Origin: Bradyrhizobium algeriense
GTDB taxonomy: Bacteria > Pseudomonadota > Alphaproteobacteria > Rhizobiales > Xanthobacteraceae
DNA: 64,000 bases
Reading direction: 5' to 3'
NCBI RefSeq assembly: GCF_036924595.1
Contig: NZ_JAZHRV010000001.1
Location: 3,968,001 to 4,032,000 of the forward strand
The notes beneath the pieces were generated by a model, which worked only from the letters and a program-made list of their open reading frames with translations, did not search any database and was not told where the DNA came from. Position numbers and translations under genes: made by a program. The stretch's first letter is position 1. Every line of letters starts with the position of its first letter. Of the stretch, positions 45,586 through 55,583 are shown piece after piece.

Positions 45586-46890
45586 TTATCCGTAGAGAAG
45601 TTTGGGCAGGATCGTGACGATGCCCGGAAAAAGCGTCAGCAGCAGCACGAAGCCGACCATGATGGTTAGGTAGGGTAACGTCACCCGCGCGATATAGCCG
45701 AGCCCGTCATCCGTCAGGCCCTGGATAACGAACAGGTTGAAGCCGACGGGCGGCGTGATCTGCGCCATCTCGACGGCAAGCACGAGGAAGATTCCGAACC
45801 AGATCTCATCGAAGCCCGAGGCCTTCACGATCGGCAGCACGATCGGCAACGTCATCACGATCATCGAAAAGCCGTCGAGGAAACAACCGAGGACAAGGTA
45901 GAAGCCGATCAGCACGACGATCAGCATGAAGGGCGACAGGCCAAGGCTTTTCACAAACGCGGCCACGGATTGCGGAATGCCGAGGAACGCCGCGGCGTTC
46001 CCCAGGATCGACGCGCCGAGCACGATCAGCGCGATCATCGAGCAGGTGACCACCGACCCGATGACCACATCGCGCATCACCTGCTGCGACAACGATCCCT
46101 GGCCCCAGGCAACCAGCGCGGCGCCGAGCACGCCGACCGCTGCCGCCTCCGACGGCGTCGCAAGGCCGCCATACATCGAGCCGAGCACGCATGCGATCAG
46201 AAACAAGGCCGGCGCAAGGTCCTTCAGCGCGGCGAAGCGTTCGCGCCAGGGGACCAGCGCGAGCTTCGCCTCGGCCTCCGGCACCAGCGTCCGGTTCAGG
46301 GTGGTGTGCAGCATCACCCAGCCCATGAAGGTTCCTGCCAGCAGCAGTCCCGGCAGGACTCCGGCGGTGAACAGCTTCAGGATCGAGACGTCGCCGAGAA
46401 CGCCATAGATGATCATGATGTTCGAGGGTGGAATCAGAAAGCCCAGCGTGCCGGCGCCTGCGAGCGAGCCAATCGCGATATCCCTGGAATAACCCCGGCG
46501 CAGCAGTTCGTTGAGCGACATGCGGCCAATCACTTGCGTCGTCGCCGCCGACGAACCCGAGATCGCCGCGAAGATCGTGCAGCCGATCACGTTCACATGC
46601 AAAAGACGTCCCGGCAGCAGTCCGGCCCACGGCGCCAGCCCCTGAAACAGCGATCGCGACAACTTGGTACGGAACAACAGCTCGCCCATCAGGATGAACA
46701 GCGGCAGAGCCAGCAGCTCCTGCGTGGTCAGGATGTTCCAAGCGTATTGCGGTAGCAGCTTGTCGAGCGGGATCGACCGGAACATCGCAAGCAGCAAGGT
46801 CGCGGTGAGTGCAAGGGTCAACCCGATCCAGAGGCCCCCCGCCAGCAGCGCGAACAGAATGGCGAACAGGCTGACGACTTCGATACTCAT
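45586..46890 (-). CDS. TRAP transporter large permease, DctM-like
   Basis: The 434-residue membrane protein has the DctM landmarks: LALPLFILMGELLFR (about 58-72), GCTIFAAISGSSAATTQVIG (about 103-122), LAGAGTLGFLIPPSNIMIIYG (about 143-163) and EMAQITPPVGFNLFVIQ (about 383-399). About a dozen hydrophobic segments are evident. With DctQ and DctP it forms a sodium-driven secondary importer. It is the last gene of the hyuA-hyuB-dctP-dctQ-dctM unit. Confidence 0.94.
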   Translation of the reverse strand: MSIEVVSLFAILFALLAGGLWIGLTLALTATLLLAMFRSIPLDKLLPQYAWNILTTQELLALPLFILMGELLFRTKLSRSLFQGLAPWAGLLPGRLLHVNVIGCTIFAAISGSSAATTQVIGRMSLNELLRRGYSRDIAIGSLAGAGTLGFLIPPSNIMIIYGVLGDVSILKLFTAGVLPGLLLAGTFMGWVMLHTTLNRTLVPEAEAKLALVPWRERFAALKDLAPALFLIACVLGSMYGGLATPSEAAAVGVLGAALVAWGQGSLSQQVMRDVVIGSVVTCSMIALIVLGASILGNAAAFLGIPQSVAAFVKSLGLSPFMLIVVLIGFYLVLGCFLDGFSMIVMTLPIVLPIVKASGFDEIWFGIFLVLAVEMAQITPPVGFNLFVIQGLTDDGLGYIARVTLPYLTIMVGFVLLLTLFPGIVTILPKLLYG

Positions 46891-46945
46891 GAAACTCGCT
46901 TTCCGGCGGCGGGAGCGGCGGCGCTGGCCTTCGTTGCGCGCGTGG

Positions 46946-47539
46946 TCATTCGACGGGCGAAGCCTTCATGCGATGATCTTCGAGCGGCAGCCCGAGCGCC
47001 GCCTGGATGGCGCGCGCCAGAAATTGCAGCGTCAGCAGCAGCATCCCGAAGGTGACAACGGCTTGCGGAAACCACAGCGGCGTGTCGCTTGCCGTCGACA
47101 GCTGCCCGCGCGTGAAGGACCCCCAGGCGAACTTGACCATCGCCGAGGTCAGGAACGCCATGAAGACAAAGCCGGCGAACGCCGAGAGAATCTCCAGCGC
47201 ACGCCGGACCGGCGCCGGTACGTTCTTCAAGAGCAGCACGACACGGATATGGCCGCCGACACGCAGCGTCATGGCCGCGCCGAAGGTGAAGGAGGCCGCC
47301 ATCAGATAGGAGGAATACTCCCAGGCGATCGACATGCTCGGAGGAAAGAACGGCAGGAAATTCGACAGCAAGCGCGTCGCGACCTCGGCAAGCATCAGCA
47401 GCGTCAGCGCCAGCAGGCAGCCGCCGCCGATCCAGCCGTCGAGCCGGCCGAGGCGATCGATCGCGTCGAGCAGGATGCGCAGCGGCGCCGGCGCCGCTGC
47501 GTTGAGGCTTTCCGGCGGAGCAGGCAGCACGCTCACCAC
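46946..47539 (-). CDS. TRAP transporter small permease, DctQ-like
   Basis: The 197-residue protein has four membrane segments: about 36-55, 82-100, 120-140 and 160-180. The region AWEYSSYLMAASFTFGAAMTLRVGGHIRV is typical of DctQ in placement. No ATG fits. GTG at 47539 is preferred because AGGAG, overlapping the dctP stop, lies seven bases ahead; GTG at 47545 would add two residues. It anchors the binding protein and large permease of the TRAP system. Confidence 0.88.
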   Translation of the reverse strand: MVSVLPAPPESLNAAAPAPLRILLDAIDRLGRLDGWIGGGCLLALTLLMLAEVATRLLSNFLPFFPPSMSIAWEYSSYLMAASFTFGAAMTLRVGGHIRVVLLLKNVPAPVRRALEILSAFAGFVFMAFLTSAMVKFAWGSFTRGQLSTASDTPLWFPQAVVTFGMLLLTLQFLARAIQAALGLPLEDHRMKASPVE

Positions 47540-47549
47540 GGCCACGCTC

Positions 47550-48548
47550 CTAGCGCTTGATTTCGGCGAGATAGGCCCGCACCGGCTTGTCCGCCGCCGG
47601 TACGCGCTTGAGGAACGCCTCCAGCAGCGGCGCGGTCCGGGCGCGGATATCCGTCATCATCGCATCCGTCACCGGCACCACCTCCATGCCGCCCTCTTTG
47701 AGGCGGTTGAGGCTGTCGACGTCGGCCTTGAGCGAATTGGCCCAGAAATCCGGCTCCATCTTCGCGGCGATGCCGGCGACCAGCTTCTGCTGATCCGCGC
47801 TCAAAGCCTTCCAGGAATCGAGATTGACGGTCACCATCTGCGACGACCACACATGGTTGGTCGGATAGATGTACTTCATGAACTCCCAGAACTTGCCGTC
47901 GACGCCGGATACCGCCGAGGTCGAAACCCCGGCGACCGCGCCCGACGCCAGCGCCGGAATGGTCTCGCCCCAGGGAATCATAACCGGCGCCATGCCGACC
48001 GCGTTCAGCATGTCGACAGCGTTTTTGTCGGGCACGCGAATCTTGATGTTCTTCAGCCCCTCGACGCCCGCCACCTTCACCTTGAGGTGAAGATACTGCG
48101 TCGGCCAGGGCACGATATAGAGGATCTTCTGATTGTTGCGCTCGGCGACTTTGTCGTATTCGGGTCGCACATATTTGTGCAGGATCTTCAGCTCGTCCAT
48201 GGAGACGGCGAGAAACGGAATGCTTTCGACGCCCATGAAGGGCTCGTCGCCAACCTGCTGGATATTGAGCACGTCGGCGAGCGGAACCAGACCATCGCGC
48301 ACGGCGCGCAGATGTTCAGGCCCCTTGAAGCCGAGCTGGCCGCCGGCCTTCACCGTGATGTTGACGCCGCCGTCGGTCTGCTTCTTGACCGCATCGGCGA
48401 AAGCCTTGGCGTTATGGGTGTGGAAATTGCCGTCGGGCCACACCGTCGACAGGTCCCAGCTTGCCGTTGCCGCCGTGGCACGCGTCGAGAGATGGCCGGC
48501 GGCGAGCATCGTCGCTGCTCCCGCTGTGAAAGTCCGTCGCGTAATCAT
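47550..48548 (-). CDS. TRAP transporter solute-binding protein, DctP-like (twin-arginine-type signal)
   Basis: The 332-residue periplasmic protein has a signal MITRRTFTAGAATMLAAGHL with likely cleavage after ATA. DctP features include FADAVKKQTDGGVNITVKAGGQLG-type early strands, PEHLRAVRDGLV, and GLKNIKIRVPDKNAVDMLNAVGMAPVMIPWGE with the carboxylate-binding Arg. TRAP ligands usually carry a carboxylate, consistent with hydantoin- or oxoproline-like acids. The hyuB gene ends 51 bases upstream, so uptake and ring opening are coexpressed. Confidence 0.92.
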   Translation of the reverse strand: MITRRTFTAGAATMLAAGHLSTRATAATASWDLSTVWPDGNFHTHNAKAFADAVKKQTDGGVNITVKAGGQLGFKGPEHLRAVRDGLVPLADVLNIQQVGDEPFMGVESIPFLAVSMDELKILHKYVRPEYDKVAERNNQKILYIVPWPTQYLHLKVKVAGVEGLKNIKIRVPDKNAVDMLNAVGMAPVMIPWGETIPALASGAVAGVSTSAVSGVDGKFWEFMKYIYPTNHVWSSQMVTVNLDSWKALSADQQKLVAGIAAKMEPDFWANSLKADVDSLNRLKEGGMEVVPVTDAMMTDIRARTAPLLEAFLKRVPAADKPVRAYLAEIKR

Positions 48549-48599
48549 CCGTTCTCTCCGTCATATTGAAATTGAAGTGCTGCGCCGCCGCCGGACGCG

Positions 48600-50264
48600 T
48601 CAGCCCGCGAAACCGTAAACCACAACCGCATTCTCGCTGGACACGAGGCCGCTTTCGATGTCATCGCGCACGCTTTCCGGCGCACGCTCCCCGGGGTCGC
48701 CGATCCCGGCGCCGCCGGGCGTCATCACCACCAGCCGATCGTCCGGCGGCACGGTCTGAAAACCCTTGCCGCGCAGCTTCTGTCCCGACTTCAGTCCGAC
48801 ATAGCCGGCTTCGCCGTCACGGCCGCCATCACGGCCGCGGGGCGGATGATCGATGCGGTCGAAGGCTGCCAGAATGTCGAACGGAGCATCCACGCCGCTG
48901 CCGACTTCGATGATCTGGCCGAGACCACCACGCGTGCGGCCGGCGCCGCCCGAATCCGGACGCAGCTCCTTGCGCCAGAAGATCAACGGCGTCTGCGTCT
49001 CCGCGATCTCGACCGGCGTGCCGCGTACGCCGCTGGGATAGGCCGTGGCCGACAAACCATCCTTGACAAAACGCGCGCCGGTGCCGCCGTTGCTCGTCAC
49101 CGCCATCGAGAATCCGTAATTGCCGCCGGCGCCGCTGCGCGTCTGTCCGCGCACATTGAGATTCCACAGGCAGGATGTCCCTTCGGCCGGCACCCGCTCG
49201 GGAATGATCTGACGCAGGCAGCCGAACACCACGTCGGGCAGCATCTGGCCGATGACATGGCGCGACGCCACCGGCGCCGGCTTCGGCGCATTGAGGATCG
49301 AGCCCTCGGGTGCCGCGACGGTCAGCAACGAGAGCGACCCTGCATTGTTCGGAATCTGCGAGGCGACCACGCAGCCGAGGCCGAACACGGTGTAGGCGGT
49401 GGTATAGGAAAGCGGCACATTGATGCCGAACTTCGAGGCGCCCGTGGTACCGTCGAAGTCGACGTGAATGCCCCGCTCCGATATCGTCAGCGTCGCCGCG
49501 AGCGTGACCGGCGCATCATAGCCGTCGACGACCATGCTGTTGCGCCAGACGCCCTTCGGCAGCTTGGCGATCTCGGCGAGCACAGCCTCCCGCGAGCGGT
49601 CACAGATGAAATCGCCAAGCGTATCGAGCGAAGAGATTTCGAATTCGCGCATCATCTCGACAAGGCGCTGGCAGCCGACATCGTTGCAGCCGGCCAGCGA
49701 ATAAGTGTCGCCCTCGGTGTCGATCGGCAGACGCGTGTTGCTGCGGATCATCGCCATCAGCGTTTCATTGACGACGCCCTGATCGATCAACTTCAGCATC
49801 GGGATATAGAGCCCCTCCATGAAGACGTCGGTGGCATCAGGCCCGAAGCCGATACCGCCGATATCCATCAAATGGCTGGTGCAGGAAAACAGCGCGACCG
49901 CCTTGCCGTCCTTGAAGCAAGGCGTGGTGACGACGAAGTCGTTGAGGTGGCCGGTCCCCATCCAGGGATCGTTGGTGATGTAGGCGTCGCCCGGCTTCAT
50001 CGTCGCGATCGGGAAATGCGCGATGAAATGCTTGACCGACTCGGCCATGGAATTGACGTGGCCCGGCGTACCCGTCACCGCCTGCGCCAGCATGCGCCCC
50101 TTGAGGTCGAACACACCGGCTGAGAGGTCGCCACATTCGCGCACGATCGGGCTGAAGGCCGTGCGCAGCAGCACCTGTGCCTGCTCTTCGACCACGGCGA
50201 TCAGCCGGTGCCACATGATCTGCAGATCGATCAGGCTCGCGCCGCTTGACTCATTCATGGTCAT
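48600..50264 (-). CDS. Hydantoinase/oxoprolinase subunit B (HyuB)
   Basis: The 554-residue protein has HyuB features: RTAFSPIVRECGDLSAGVFD (about 39-58), GDAYITNDPWMGTGHLNDF (about 92-110) with conserved Asp and His residues, HLMDIGGIG, and the C-terminal DSGGAGRTRGGLGQ and GGGAGIGDP-type loops. It pairs with HyuA to hydrolyse cyclic amides in an ATP-dependent way. Known pairs act on hydantoins, N-methylhydantoin, 5-oxoproline or, with a third subunit, acetone. ATG at 50264 overlaps the hyuA stop. No third subunit gene is seen, which argues against acetone carboxylase. Confidence 0.9.
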   Translation of the reverse strand: MTMNESSGASLIDLQIMWHRLIAVVEEQAQVLLRTAFSPIVRECGDLSAGVFDLKGRMLAQAVTGTPGHVNSMAESVKHFIAHFPIATMKPGDAYITNDPWMGTGHLNDFVVTTPCFKDGKAVALFSCTSHLMDIGGIGFGPDATDVFMEGLYIPMLKLIDQGVVNETLMAMIRSNTRLPIDTEGDTYSLAGCNDVGCQRLVEMMREFEISSLDTLGDFICDRSREAVLAEIAKLPKGVWRNSMVVDGYDAPVTLAATLTISERGIHVDFDGTTGASKFGINVPLSYTTAYTVFGLGCVVASQIPNNAGSLSLLTVAAPEGSILNAPKPAPVASRHVIGQMLPDVVFGCLRQIIPERVPAEGTSCLWNLNVRGQTRSGAGGNYGFSMAVTSNGGTGARFVKDGLSATAYPSGVRGTPVEIAETQTPLIFWRKELRPDSGGAGRTRGGLGQIIEVGSGVDAPFDILAAFDRIDHPPRGRDGGRDGEAGYVGLKSGQKLRGKGFQTVPPDDRLVVMTPGGAGIGDPGERAPESVRDDIESGLVSSENAVVVYGFAG

Positions 50265-52345
50265 GCCGCCTTCCGTTCCATGACGATGCTGCCGGCACCG
50301 TCGATATGGGCGTCGAAGTTCGTCGAGACGAATGTCGAGGTCTCATCTTCCGCGATCACAGCGGGTCCTGCGATGGTCGCTCCCGGCGCCATCTGGTCGC
50401 GGTGGTACAGCGGAATCTCGACGACCACCCCCGCGCGGCCATCGAAAAACTTGCGGCTGCCCGCGGCTTTTCCGGCCGGCTTGCGCGTCACCTCGGCAAC
50501 GCGCGACGGATTGCGCGGCTCGGTGGTCGCGAGCACCGACCAGCTCAGCACCTCGATCGCAGCCCCCGGAATCGACCGCTCGAATAACGCCGCATAATCC
50601 ATCTCGAAGGCCTGGCGCAGGCCTTCGAGATCCGCTGCCGTCAACCGCCGGTTCGGCAGCTCGACCGTGATCTCGTGTCCCTGCCCGACGTACCGCATGA
50701 AGGCGGCGCGGCGTTCGCGCACGGGCGCACCGGCGGCGCCGGGCTCGACCAGGGCGCGCGCCTCGGTCGCCATCTCATCCAGCAGTTCGGACACAGCCGT
50801 GACATCGAACGCATCGAGCCTGGCATGACGGCTGCGCACCAACTCATAGGCGATGGGCGCGGCAAGAAATCCGACAGCCGAGCCGACGCCGGCATTGGAC
50901 GGTACGATCACGCGCGAGACGCCGATCTTCTCGGCGACGCGGGCCGCATGCAGCGGCGCGGCGCCGCCGAAGGCGATCAGGGTGTGCTGGCCGACGACGG
51001 CGCCACGCTCGACCGCATGCACGCGCGCGGCGCTCGCCATGTTCTCGCACACGACCTCATGCACGGCGTAGGCCGACGTTTCCGCCGACAGTCCCAGCGG
51101 TTCGCCAATGTCGCGCAATAAAGCCTGTCTGGACAGTTCGGGGTCAAGCTTGATCGTCCCACCTGCAAATGCGTCCGGATCGATCTTGCCGAGCGCGACG
51201 TCCGCATCAGTCACGGCGGGGCGTTGACCGCCGCGGCCGTAGCAGGCCGGTCCCGGCTCGGATGATGCACTCTCGGGGCCGACCGTGACGCGCTTCAAGG
51301 CGTCGACCCGTGCGATCGAGCCGCCGCCGGCGCCGATCTCGACCATCTCGATCACGGGAATACGCACCGGCAGGCCCGACCCTTTCAGGAAGCGGGCGGC
51401 GCGATCGACCTCGAACACACGCGAGGTTTCGGGCTGGTACTTTTCGATCAGACAGATCTTCGCGGTGGTGCCCCCCATATCGAAGGACAGCACCCTGCTC
51501 TCGCCGAGGCGCGCCGCGATCTGCGCCGCAAAAATCGCGCCGCCCGCCGGCCCCGACTCGACCAGGCGCACCGGAAAGCGCCGCGCCGTCTCGATCGAAG
51601 TGACGCCGCCGCCCGAGGTCACGAGATAGATGGCGCCGCGAAACTGCTCGGCCTGCAGCCCCTCGGCCATGCGCGCGAGATAACCGTCGATCAACGGCTG
51701 CACATAGGCATTGGCCACCGCAGTCGAGGTCCGCTCGTATTCGCGAATTTCAGGGCACACCGCCGACGACAGCGTTACCCAGATGCCCGGCATTTCCTCT
51801 TTCAGGATCGCGGCGGCGCGCCGTTCATGCTCGGGATTGGCATAGGAATGGAGGAAGGCGAAAGCGACGCTTTCCACATTCTGCGCGCGCAGTTCGGGCA
51901 CCAGTGCACGCACGGCGGCTTCGTCGAGCTGCAACCTCACGGCGCCCTGGGCGTCGATGCGCTCGGGGACCGTGAAACGCAGGGCGCGCGGCGCCAGCGG
52001 TTTCGGCTTGTCGATCGCAAGGTCGTATTGATCGTAGCGGCTCTCGGTACCGATATCGAGCACGTCGCGGAAACCTTGCGTTGCGACAAGCGCCGTCTTC
52101 GCGCCGCGGCGCTCAATGATGGCGTTGGTCGCGAGCGTCGTGCCGTGAATGAAGACGTCGATATCGCATATGTGGGCGCGCGCATCGGCCAGAATGAGAC
52201 GCATCCCGTCCAGCACCGCTTGCTCCGGTCGCGTGGGCGTCGTCAGCACCTTGCGTGTTCTGCGATCCTGACCCACATCCAGGACGATATCCGTGAACGT
52301 GCCTCCGATATCGACGGCAAGCCGCACTTCGGCTCCCTCAAGCAT
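50261..52345 (-). CDS. Hydantoinase/oxoprolinase subunit A (HyuA)
   Basis: The 694-residue protein has the full HyuA architecture. LAVDIGGTFTDIVLD opens the nucleotide fold (about 8-22), with FIHGTTLATNAIIERRG, VLSFDMGGTTAKICLI and EMVEIGAGGGSIARVD further on. C-terminal strands end near KFFDGRAGVVVEIPLY. It provides the ATP site of the HyuAB enzyme. ATG at 52345 has GGAGG eight bases ahead. A very good sigma-54 promoter lies just upstream. The unit continues with hyuB and the TRAP transporter genes. Confidence 0.92.
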   Translation of the reverse strand: MLEGAEVRLAVDIGGTFTDIVLDVGQDRRTRKVLTTPTRPEQAVLDGMRLILADARAHICDIDVFIHGTTLATNAIIERRGAKTALVATQGFRDVLDIGTESRYDQYDLAIDKPKPLAPRALRFTVPERIDAQGAVRLQLDEAAVRALVPELRAQNVESVAFAFLHSYANPEHERRAAAILKEEMPGIWVTLSSAVCPEIREYERTSTAVANAYVQPLIDGYLARMAEGLQAEQFRGAIYLVTSGGGVTSIETARRFPVRLVESGPAGGAIFAAQIAARLGESRVLSFDMGGTTAKICLIEKYQPETSRVFEVDRAARFLKGSGLPVRIPVIEMVEIGAGGGSIARVDALKRVTVGPESASSEPGPACYGRGGQRPAVTDADVALGKIDPDAFAGGTIKLDPELSRQALLRDIGEPLGLSAETSAYAVHEVVCENMASAARVHAVERGAVVGQHTLIAFGGAAPLHAARVAEKIGVSRVIVPSNAGVGSAVGFLAAPIAYELVRSRHARLDAFDVTAVSELLDEMATEARALVEPGAAGAPVRERRAAFMRYVGQGHEITVELPNRRLTAADLEGLRQAFEMDYAALFERSIPGAAIEVLSWSVLATTEPRNPSRVAEVTRKPAGKAAGSRKFFDGRAGVVVEIPLYHRDQMAPGATIAGPAVIAEDETSTFVSTNFDAHIDGAGSIVMERKAA

Positions 52346-52390
52346 TCCAAAACCTCCGCGTGCTGGCCGACGAACTGTAGCCAAATGTTC

Positions 52391-52406
52391 AGCAATTTCC
52401 ATGCCA
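52391..52406 (-). promoter_or_regulatory. Sigma-54 (-24/-12) promoter for hyuA-hyuB-dctPQM
   Basis: Minus-strand TGGCATGGAAATTGCT matches the RpoN consensus at all defined positions but one, with exact GG-N10-GC spacing. The predicted start is near 52380, about 35 bases before the ATG at 52345. Confidence 0.7.
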
Positions 52407-52557
52407 TTGATTGCGCCCGCGGAGACATGCCCAGCTATTTTGCCGGGCACCTATGCAGCACACCGTCGACGAACTCGCGCTGCCTGGTCCAGCAACTGCA
52501 ACCACATTTGGTCATCGAAAGAAATATCACGCAGCGGTGGCCCCAAGCGGGCTGCAG

Positions 52558-53841
52558 CTACGCCTCGTTCAAAGCCTGCCCAATGTCTGCGATTAGGTCA
52601 GATGGATGCTCGATGCCGATCGACAATCGGATCGTGGAGTCGAGAACGCCTATCTTTTGACGGATTTCAACCGGAACGCCGGAGTGTGTCATGCTTGCCG
52701 GCAGGCTGGCAAGCGACTCCGTGCCGCCCAGGCTCACCGCCAGCTTGAAGATTTGCAGCGAGTTCAAGAATTTGAATGCGGCGGCCTGCCCGCCGACAAT
52801 ATCGAACGAAAACGTGGAGCCAGCACCAAGGCATTGTCTCGCGAACAGACGGCCGGCCTGGGAGACTTCCTCGTGATGAGCGAGGTAGTGAACCCTCTCC
52901 ACCTTGTCGTGGTCGCGCAAATAATCCGCCACGAGCCGCGCATTCTGGTTGGCCTTTTCCATGCGCAAGCTCAGCGTTTCGAGCGAGCGGCCGAGCATCC
53001 AGCAGGAATGCGGATCCAGCTGGGTGCCGATCGCGCCTCGCAACGCCTTGATGTCTTTCATGAGGGTCTTTGAGCCGAGCGCAGCGCCGGCGATCAGGTC
53101 GGAATGGCCGCCGACATATTTGGTCAGCGAGTACAGCGAGAGATCCGCGCCATGTTCGATCGGTCGCTGGAATACCGGCCCGAGCAACGTATTGTCACAC
53201 GCGACGATCGGCACGTGGCCCTGCGCCTTGCCGATGTTGCCGGCGATGCGGCGGACCATCGCGATATCGACGAGGCCGTTGGTGGGATTTGCCGGGGTTT
53301 CGATGAGAATCATCGCAACCCGGCCCTTTCGCATGGCGTCGTGCCCCGCCAGCTCGACAGCGGCTTCGTCGATGCCGTCGGCAAAGCCCACCGCGCTGAT
53401 CGAGAAGCCGGCAAGCGTTTTCGCAAGCAGCGTTTCGGTGCCGCCATAGAGCGGCTGCGAATGCAGGATCACGTCGCCCGGCCGTGCGAATGCGAGAATC
53501 GTGGTCGCAATCGCCGACATGCCGGATGAGAACAGCGCACAGGACTCTGTGCGCTCGTAGACGGCGAGCCTATCCTCAACGATCTCGCTGTTGGGATGAT
53601 TGAAACGCGAATAGACGAGGCCCGCGCCCATCCCCTCGGGCGGCTCGCGCCGGCCCGCAACGTAATCGAAGAAGTCCTGCCCGTCTTCGGCAGTCCTGAA
53701 GACGAAGGTCGAGGTCAGGAAGACCGGTGGTTTGACGGCTCCTTCCGACAGTTGCGGATCGTAGCCGTAGTTCAGCATCAGCGTTTCGGGATGCAGCACG
53801 TGGTTGCCGATGTGGGTCTTTGACGGAAACGGTTTCACCAT
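52558..53841 (-). CDS. PLP-dependent lyase of the cystathionine gamma-synthase family
   Basis: The 427-residue enzyme has the Cys/Met-metabolism fold. [13 protein letters not shown] lies near the N-terminus, [17 protein letters not shown] gives the phosphate-site Tyr/Arg, and [14 protein letters not shown] follows. The cofactor lysine is in [13 protein letters not shown]. Members include cystathionine synthase/lyase and methionine gamma-lyase; sequence does not choose between them. It lies 72 bases after hutU on the same strand and is probably in the hut transcript, an unusual companion for histidine degradation. The start at 53841 is preferred over a longer frame that would overlap hutU. Confidence 0.87.
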   Translation of the reverse strand: MVKPFPSKTHIGNHVLHPETLMLNYGYDPQLSEGAVKPPVFLTSTFVFRTAEDGQDFFDYVAGRREPPEGMGAGLVYSRFNHPNSEIVEDRLAVYERTESCALFSSGMSAIATTILAFARPGDVILHSQPLYGGTETLLAKTLAGFSISAVGFADGIDEAAVELAGHDAMRKGRVAMILIETPANPTNGLVDIAMVRRIAGNIGKAQGHVPIVACDNTLLGPVFQRPIEHGADLSLYSLTKYVGGHSDLIAGAALGSKTLMKDIKALRGAIGTQLDPHSCWMLGRSLETLSLRMEKANQNARLVADYLRDHDKVERVHYLAHHEEVSQAGRLFARQCLGAGSTFSFDIVGGQAAAFKFLNSLQIFKLAVSLGGTESLASLPASMTHSGVPVEIRQKIGVLDSTIRLSIGIEHPSDLIADIGQALNEA

Positions 53842-53912
53842 GATCGCTCTCGCTGTCTTGAGGGAACATCGAGCCCGGCACGCACCATCGGCGGCGCAAA
53901 GTCTCCGGTGCG

Positions 53913-55583
53913 CTACGACGCCAGACCGGGCAGATCGAGCCCGTTGGCACGGGCGCATTCTATCGCAGATTCGTAGCCCGCGTCGGCGTGACGCATGACC
54001 CCCGTCGCCGGGTCGTTCCAGAGCACCCGCTCGATGCGGCGCGCGGCCTCCGGGGTTCCATCAGCGACAATCACCATGCCGGCGTGCTGCGAATAGCCGA
54101 TCCCGACGCCGCCGCCGTGATGCAGCGAGACCCACGTGGCCCCACTAGCGCAGTTGAGCAACGCATTGATGAGCGGCCAGTCGGACACCGCGTCCGAACC
54201 GTCGCGCATCGCTTCGGTTTCGCGGTTCGGGCTCGCCACCGAGCCGCTGTCGAGATGATCGCGGCCAATGACGACCGGCGCCTTCAGTTCGCCGCGCGCC
54301 ACCATTTCATTGAACGCCAGGCCCAGCCGGTGGCGATCGCCAAGGCCCACCCAGCAGATCCGCGCCGGCAGGCCCTGAAACTTGATCCGTGCCTTCGCCA
54401 TGTCGAGCCAGTTGTGAAGATGCTTGTCGTTGGGCATCAGCTCCTTGACCTTGGCGTCGGTGCGGAAAATGTCTTCGGGATCCCCTGAGAGCGCCGCCCA
54501 ACGGAATGGCCCGACGCCGCGGCAGAACAGCGGACGGATGTAGGCCGGAACGAAGCCGGGGAAATCGAACGCGTTCTTCAATCCCATGTCCTTCGCCATC
54601 TGGCGGATGTTGTTGCCATAGTCGAGCGTGGGAATGCCTTGCGCGTGGAAATCCAGCATGGCCTGGACGTGGCCGACCATGGAGCTCTTGGCCGCCGCTT
54701 CAACCGCTTTCGGATCGGCGTTGCGTCGTAACTCCCACTCCGCGAGCGTCCATCCCTTCGGCAGGTAACCGTTGATCGGATCGTGCGCGCTGGTCTGGTC
54801 GGTAACGATGTCCGGCTTTACGCCACGGCGCACCAGTTCGGGAAAAATATCGGCGGCATTGCCGAGCAGCCCGACTGAGACCGGTTTCTTGCTCTCTGCC
54901 GCCTGCGCCATGATTGCGAGCGCCTCATCAAGCGTGCCTCCCTGCCGATCGAGGTAACCGGTGCGCAGCCGCATCTCGATACGGCTCGGTTGGCATTCGA
55001 TCGCAAGCATCGACGCTCCAGCCATCGTCGCTGCAAGGGGCTGGGCGCCGCCCATGCCGCCGAGCCCTGCCGTCAAGATCCATTTGCCCGCGAGGCTGCC
55101 GCCGTAATGACGTCGGCCCACCTCGACAAAGGTTTCGTAGGTGCCCTGCACGATGCCCTGGCTGCCGATGTAGATCCACGATCCGGCCGTCATCTGACCG
55201 AACATCATCAACCCGAGTCTGTCGAGTTCATTGAAATGATCTAGCGTCGCCCAGTGCGGCACCAGGTTCGAGTTGGCGATCAGCACGCGCGGCGCATCGG
55301 GATGGGTGCGGAAAATTCCGACCGGCTTGCCCGACTGCACCACCAGCGTCTGATCGGCCTCGAGTTTGCGCAATGAGGTAACGATCCGGTCAAAACTGTC
55401 CCAGTCGCGAGCTGCGCGGCCGATGCCGCCATAGACGACAAGTTCGCTCGGCCGTTCGGCGACATCAGGATCGAGATTGTTCATCAGCATCCGGAGCGGC
55501 GCTTCCGTCAACCAGCTCTTCGCGCTGATCTCGGATCCGCGGGGCGCGCGGATCGTACGGTCGTTGTCCAGTCGGCGGTTCAT
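53913..55583 (-). CDS. hutU: Urocanate hydratase
   Basis: The 556-residue enzyme converts urocanate to imidazolone propionate with NAD as catalyst. It has the NAD loop [19 protein letters not shown] (about 167-185). The active-site cysteine is in [16 protein letters not shown], with [17 protein letters not shown] and [18 protein letters not shown] downstream. Its length equals that of the family. ATG at 55583 overlaps the hutH stop. Confidence 0.96.
   Translation of the reverse strand: MNRRLDNDRTIRAPRGSEISAKSWLTEAPLRMLMNNLDPDVAERPSELVVYGGIGRAARDWDSFDRIVTSLRKLEADQTLVVQSGKPVGIFRTHPDAPRVLIANSNLVPHWATLDHFNELDRLGLMMFGQMTAGSWIYIGSQGIVQGTYETFVEVGRRHYGGSLAGKWILTAGLGGMGGAQPLAATMAGASMLAIECQPSRIEMRLRTGYLDRQGGTLDEALAIMAQAAESKKPVSVGLLGNAADIFPELVRRGVKPDIVTDQTSAHDPINGYLPKGWTLAEWELRRNADPKAVEAAAKSSMVGHVQAMLDFHAQGIPTLDYGNNIRQMAKDMGLKNAFDFPGFVPAYIRPLFCRGVGPFRWAALSGDPEDIFRTDAKVKELMPNDKHLHNWLDMAKARIKFQGLPARICWVGLGDRHRLGLAFNEMVARGELKAPVVIGRDHLDSGSVASPNRETEAMRDGSDAVSDWPLINALLNCASGATWVSLHHGGGVGIGYSQHAGMVIVADGTPEAARRIERVLWNDPATGVMRHADAGYESAIECARANGLDLPGLAS

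Noticed and set aside
48600..52345. Acetone carboxylase
   Set aside because: The HyuA/HyuB pair lacks the third small subunit gene expected for acetone carboxylase, and the next genes encode a TRAP importer.
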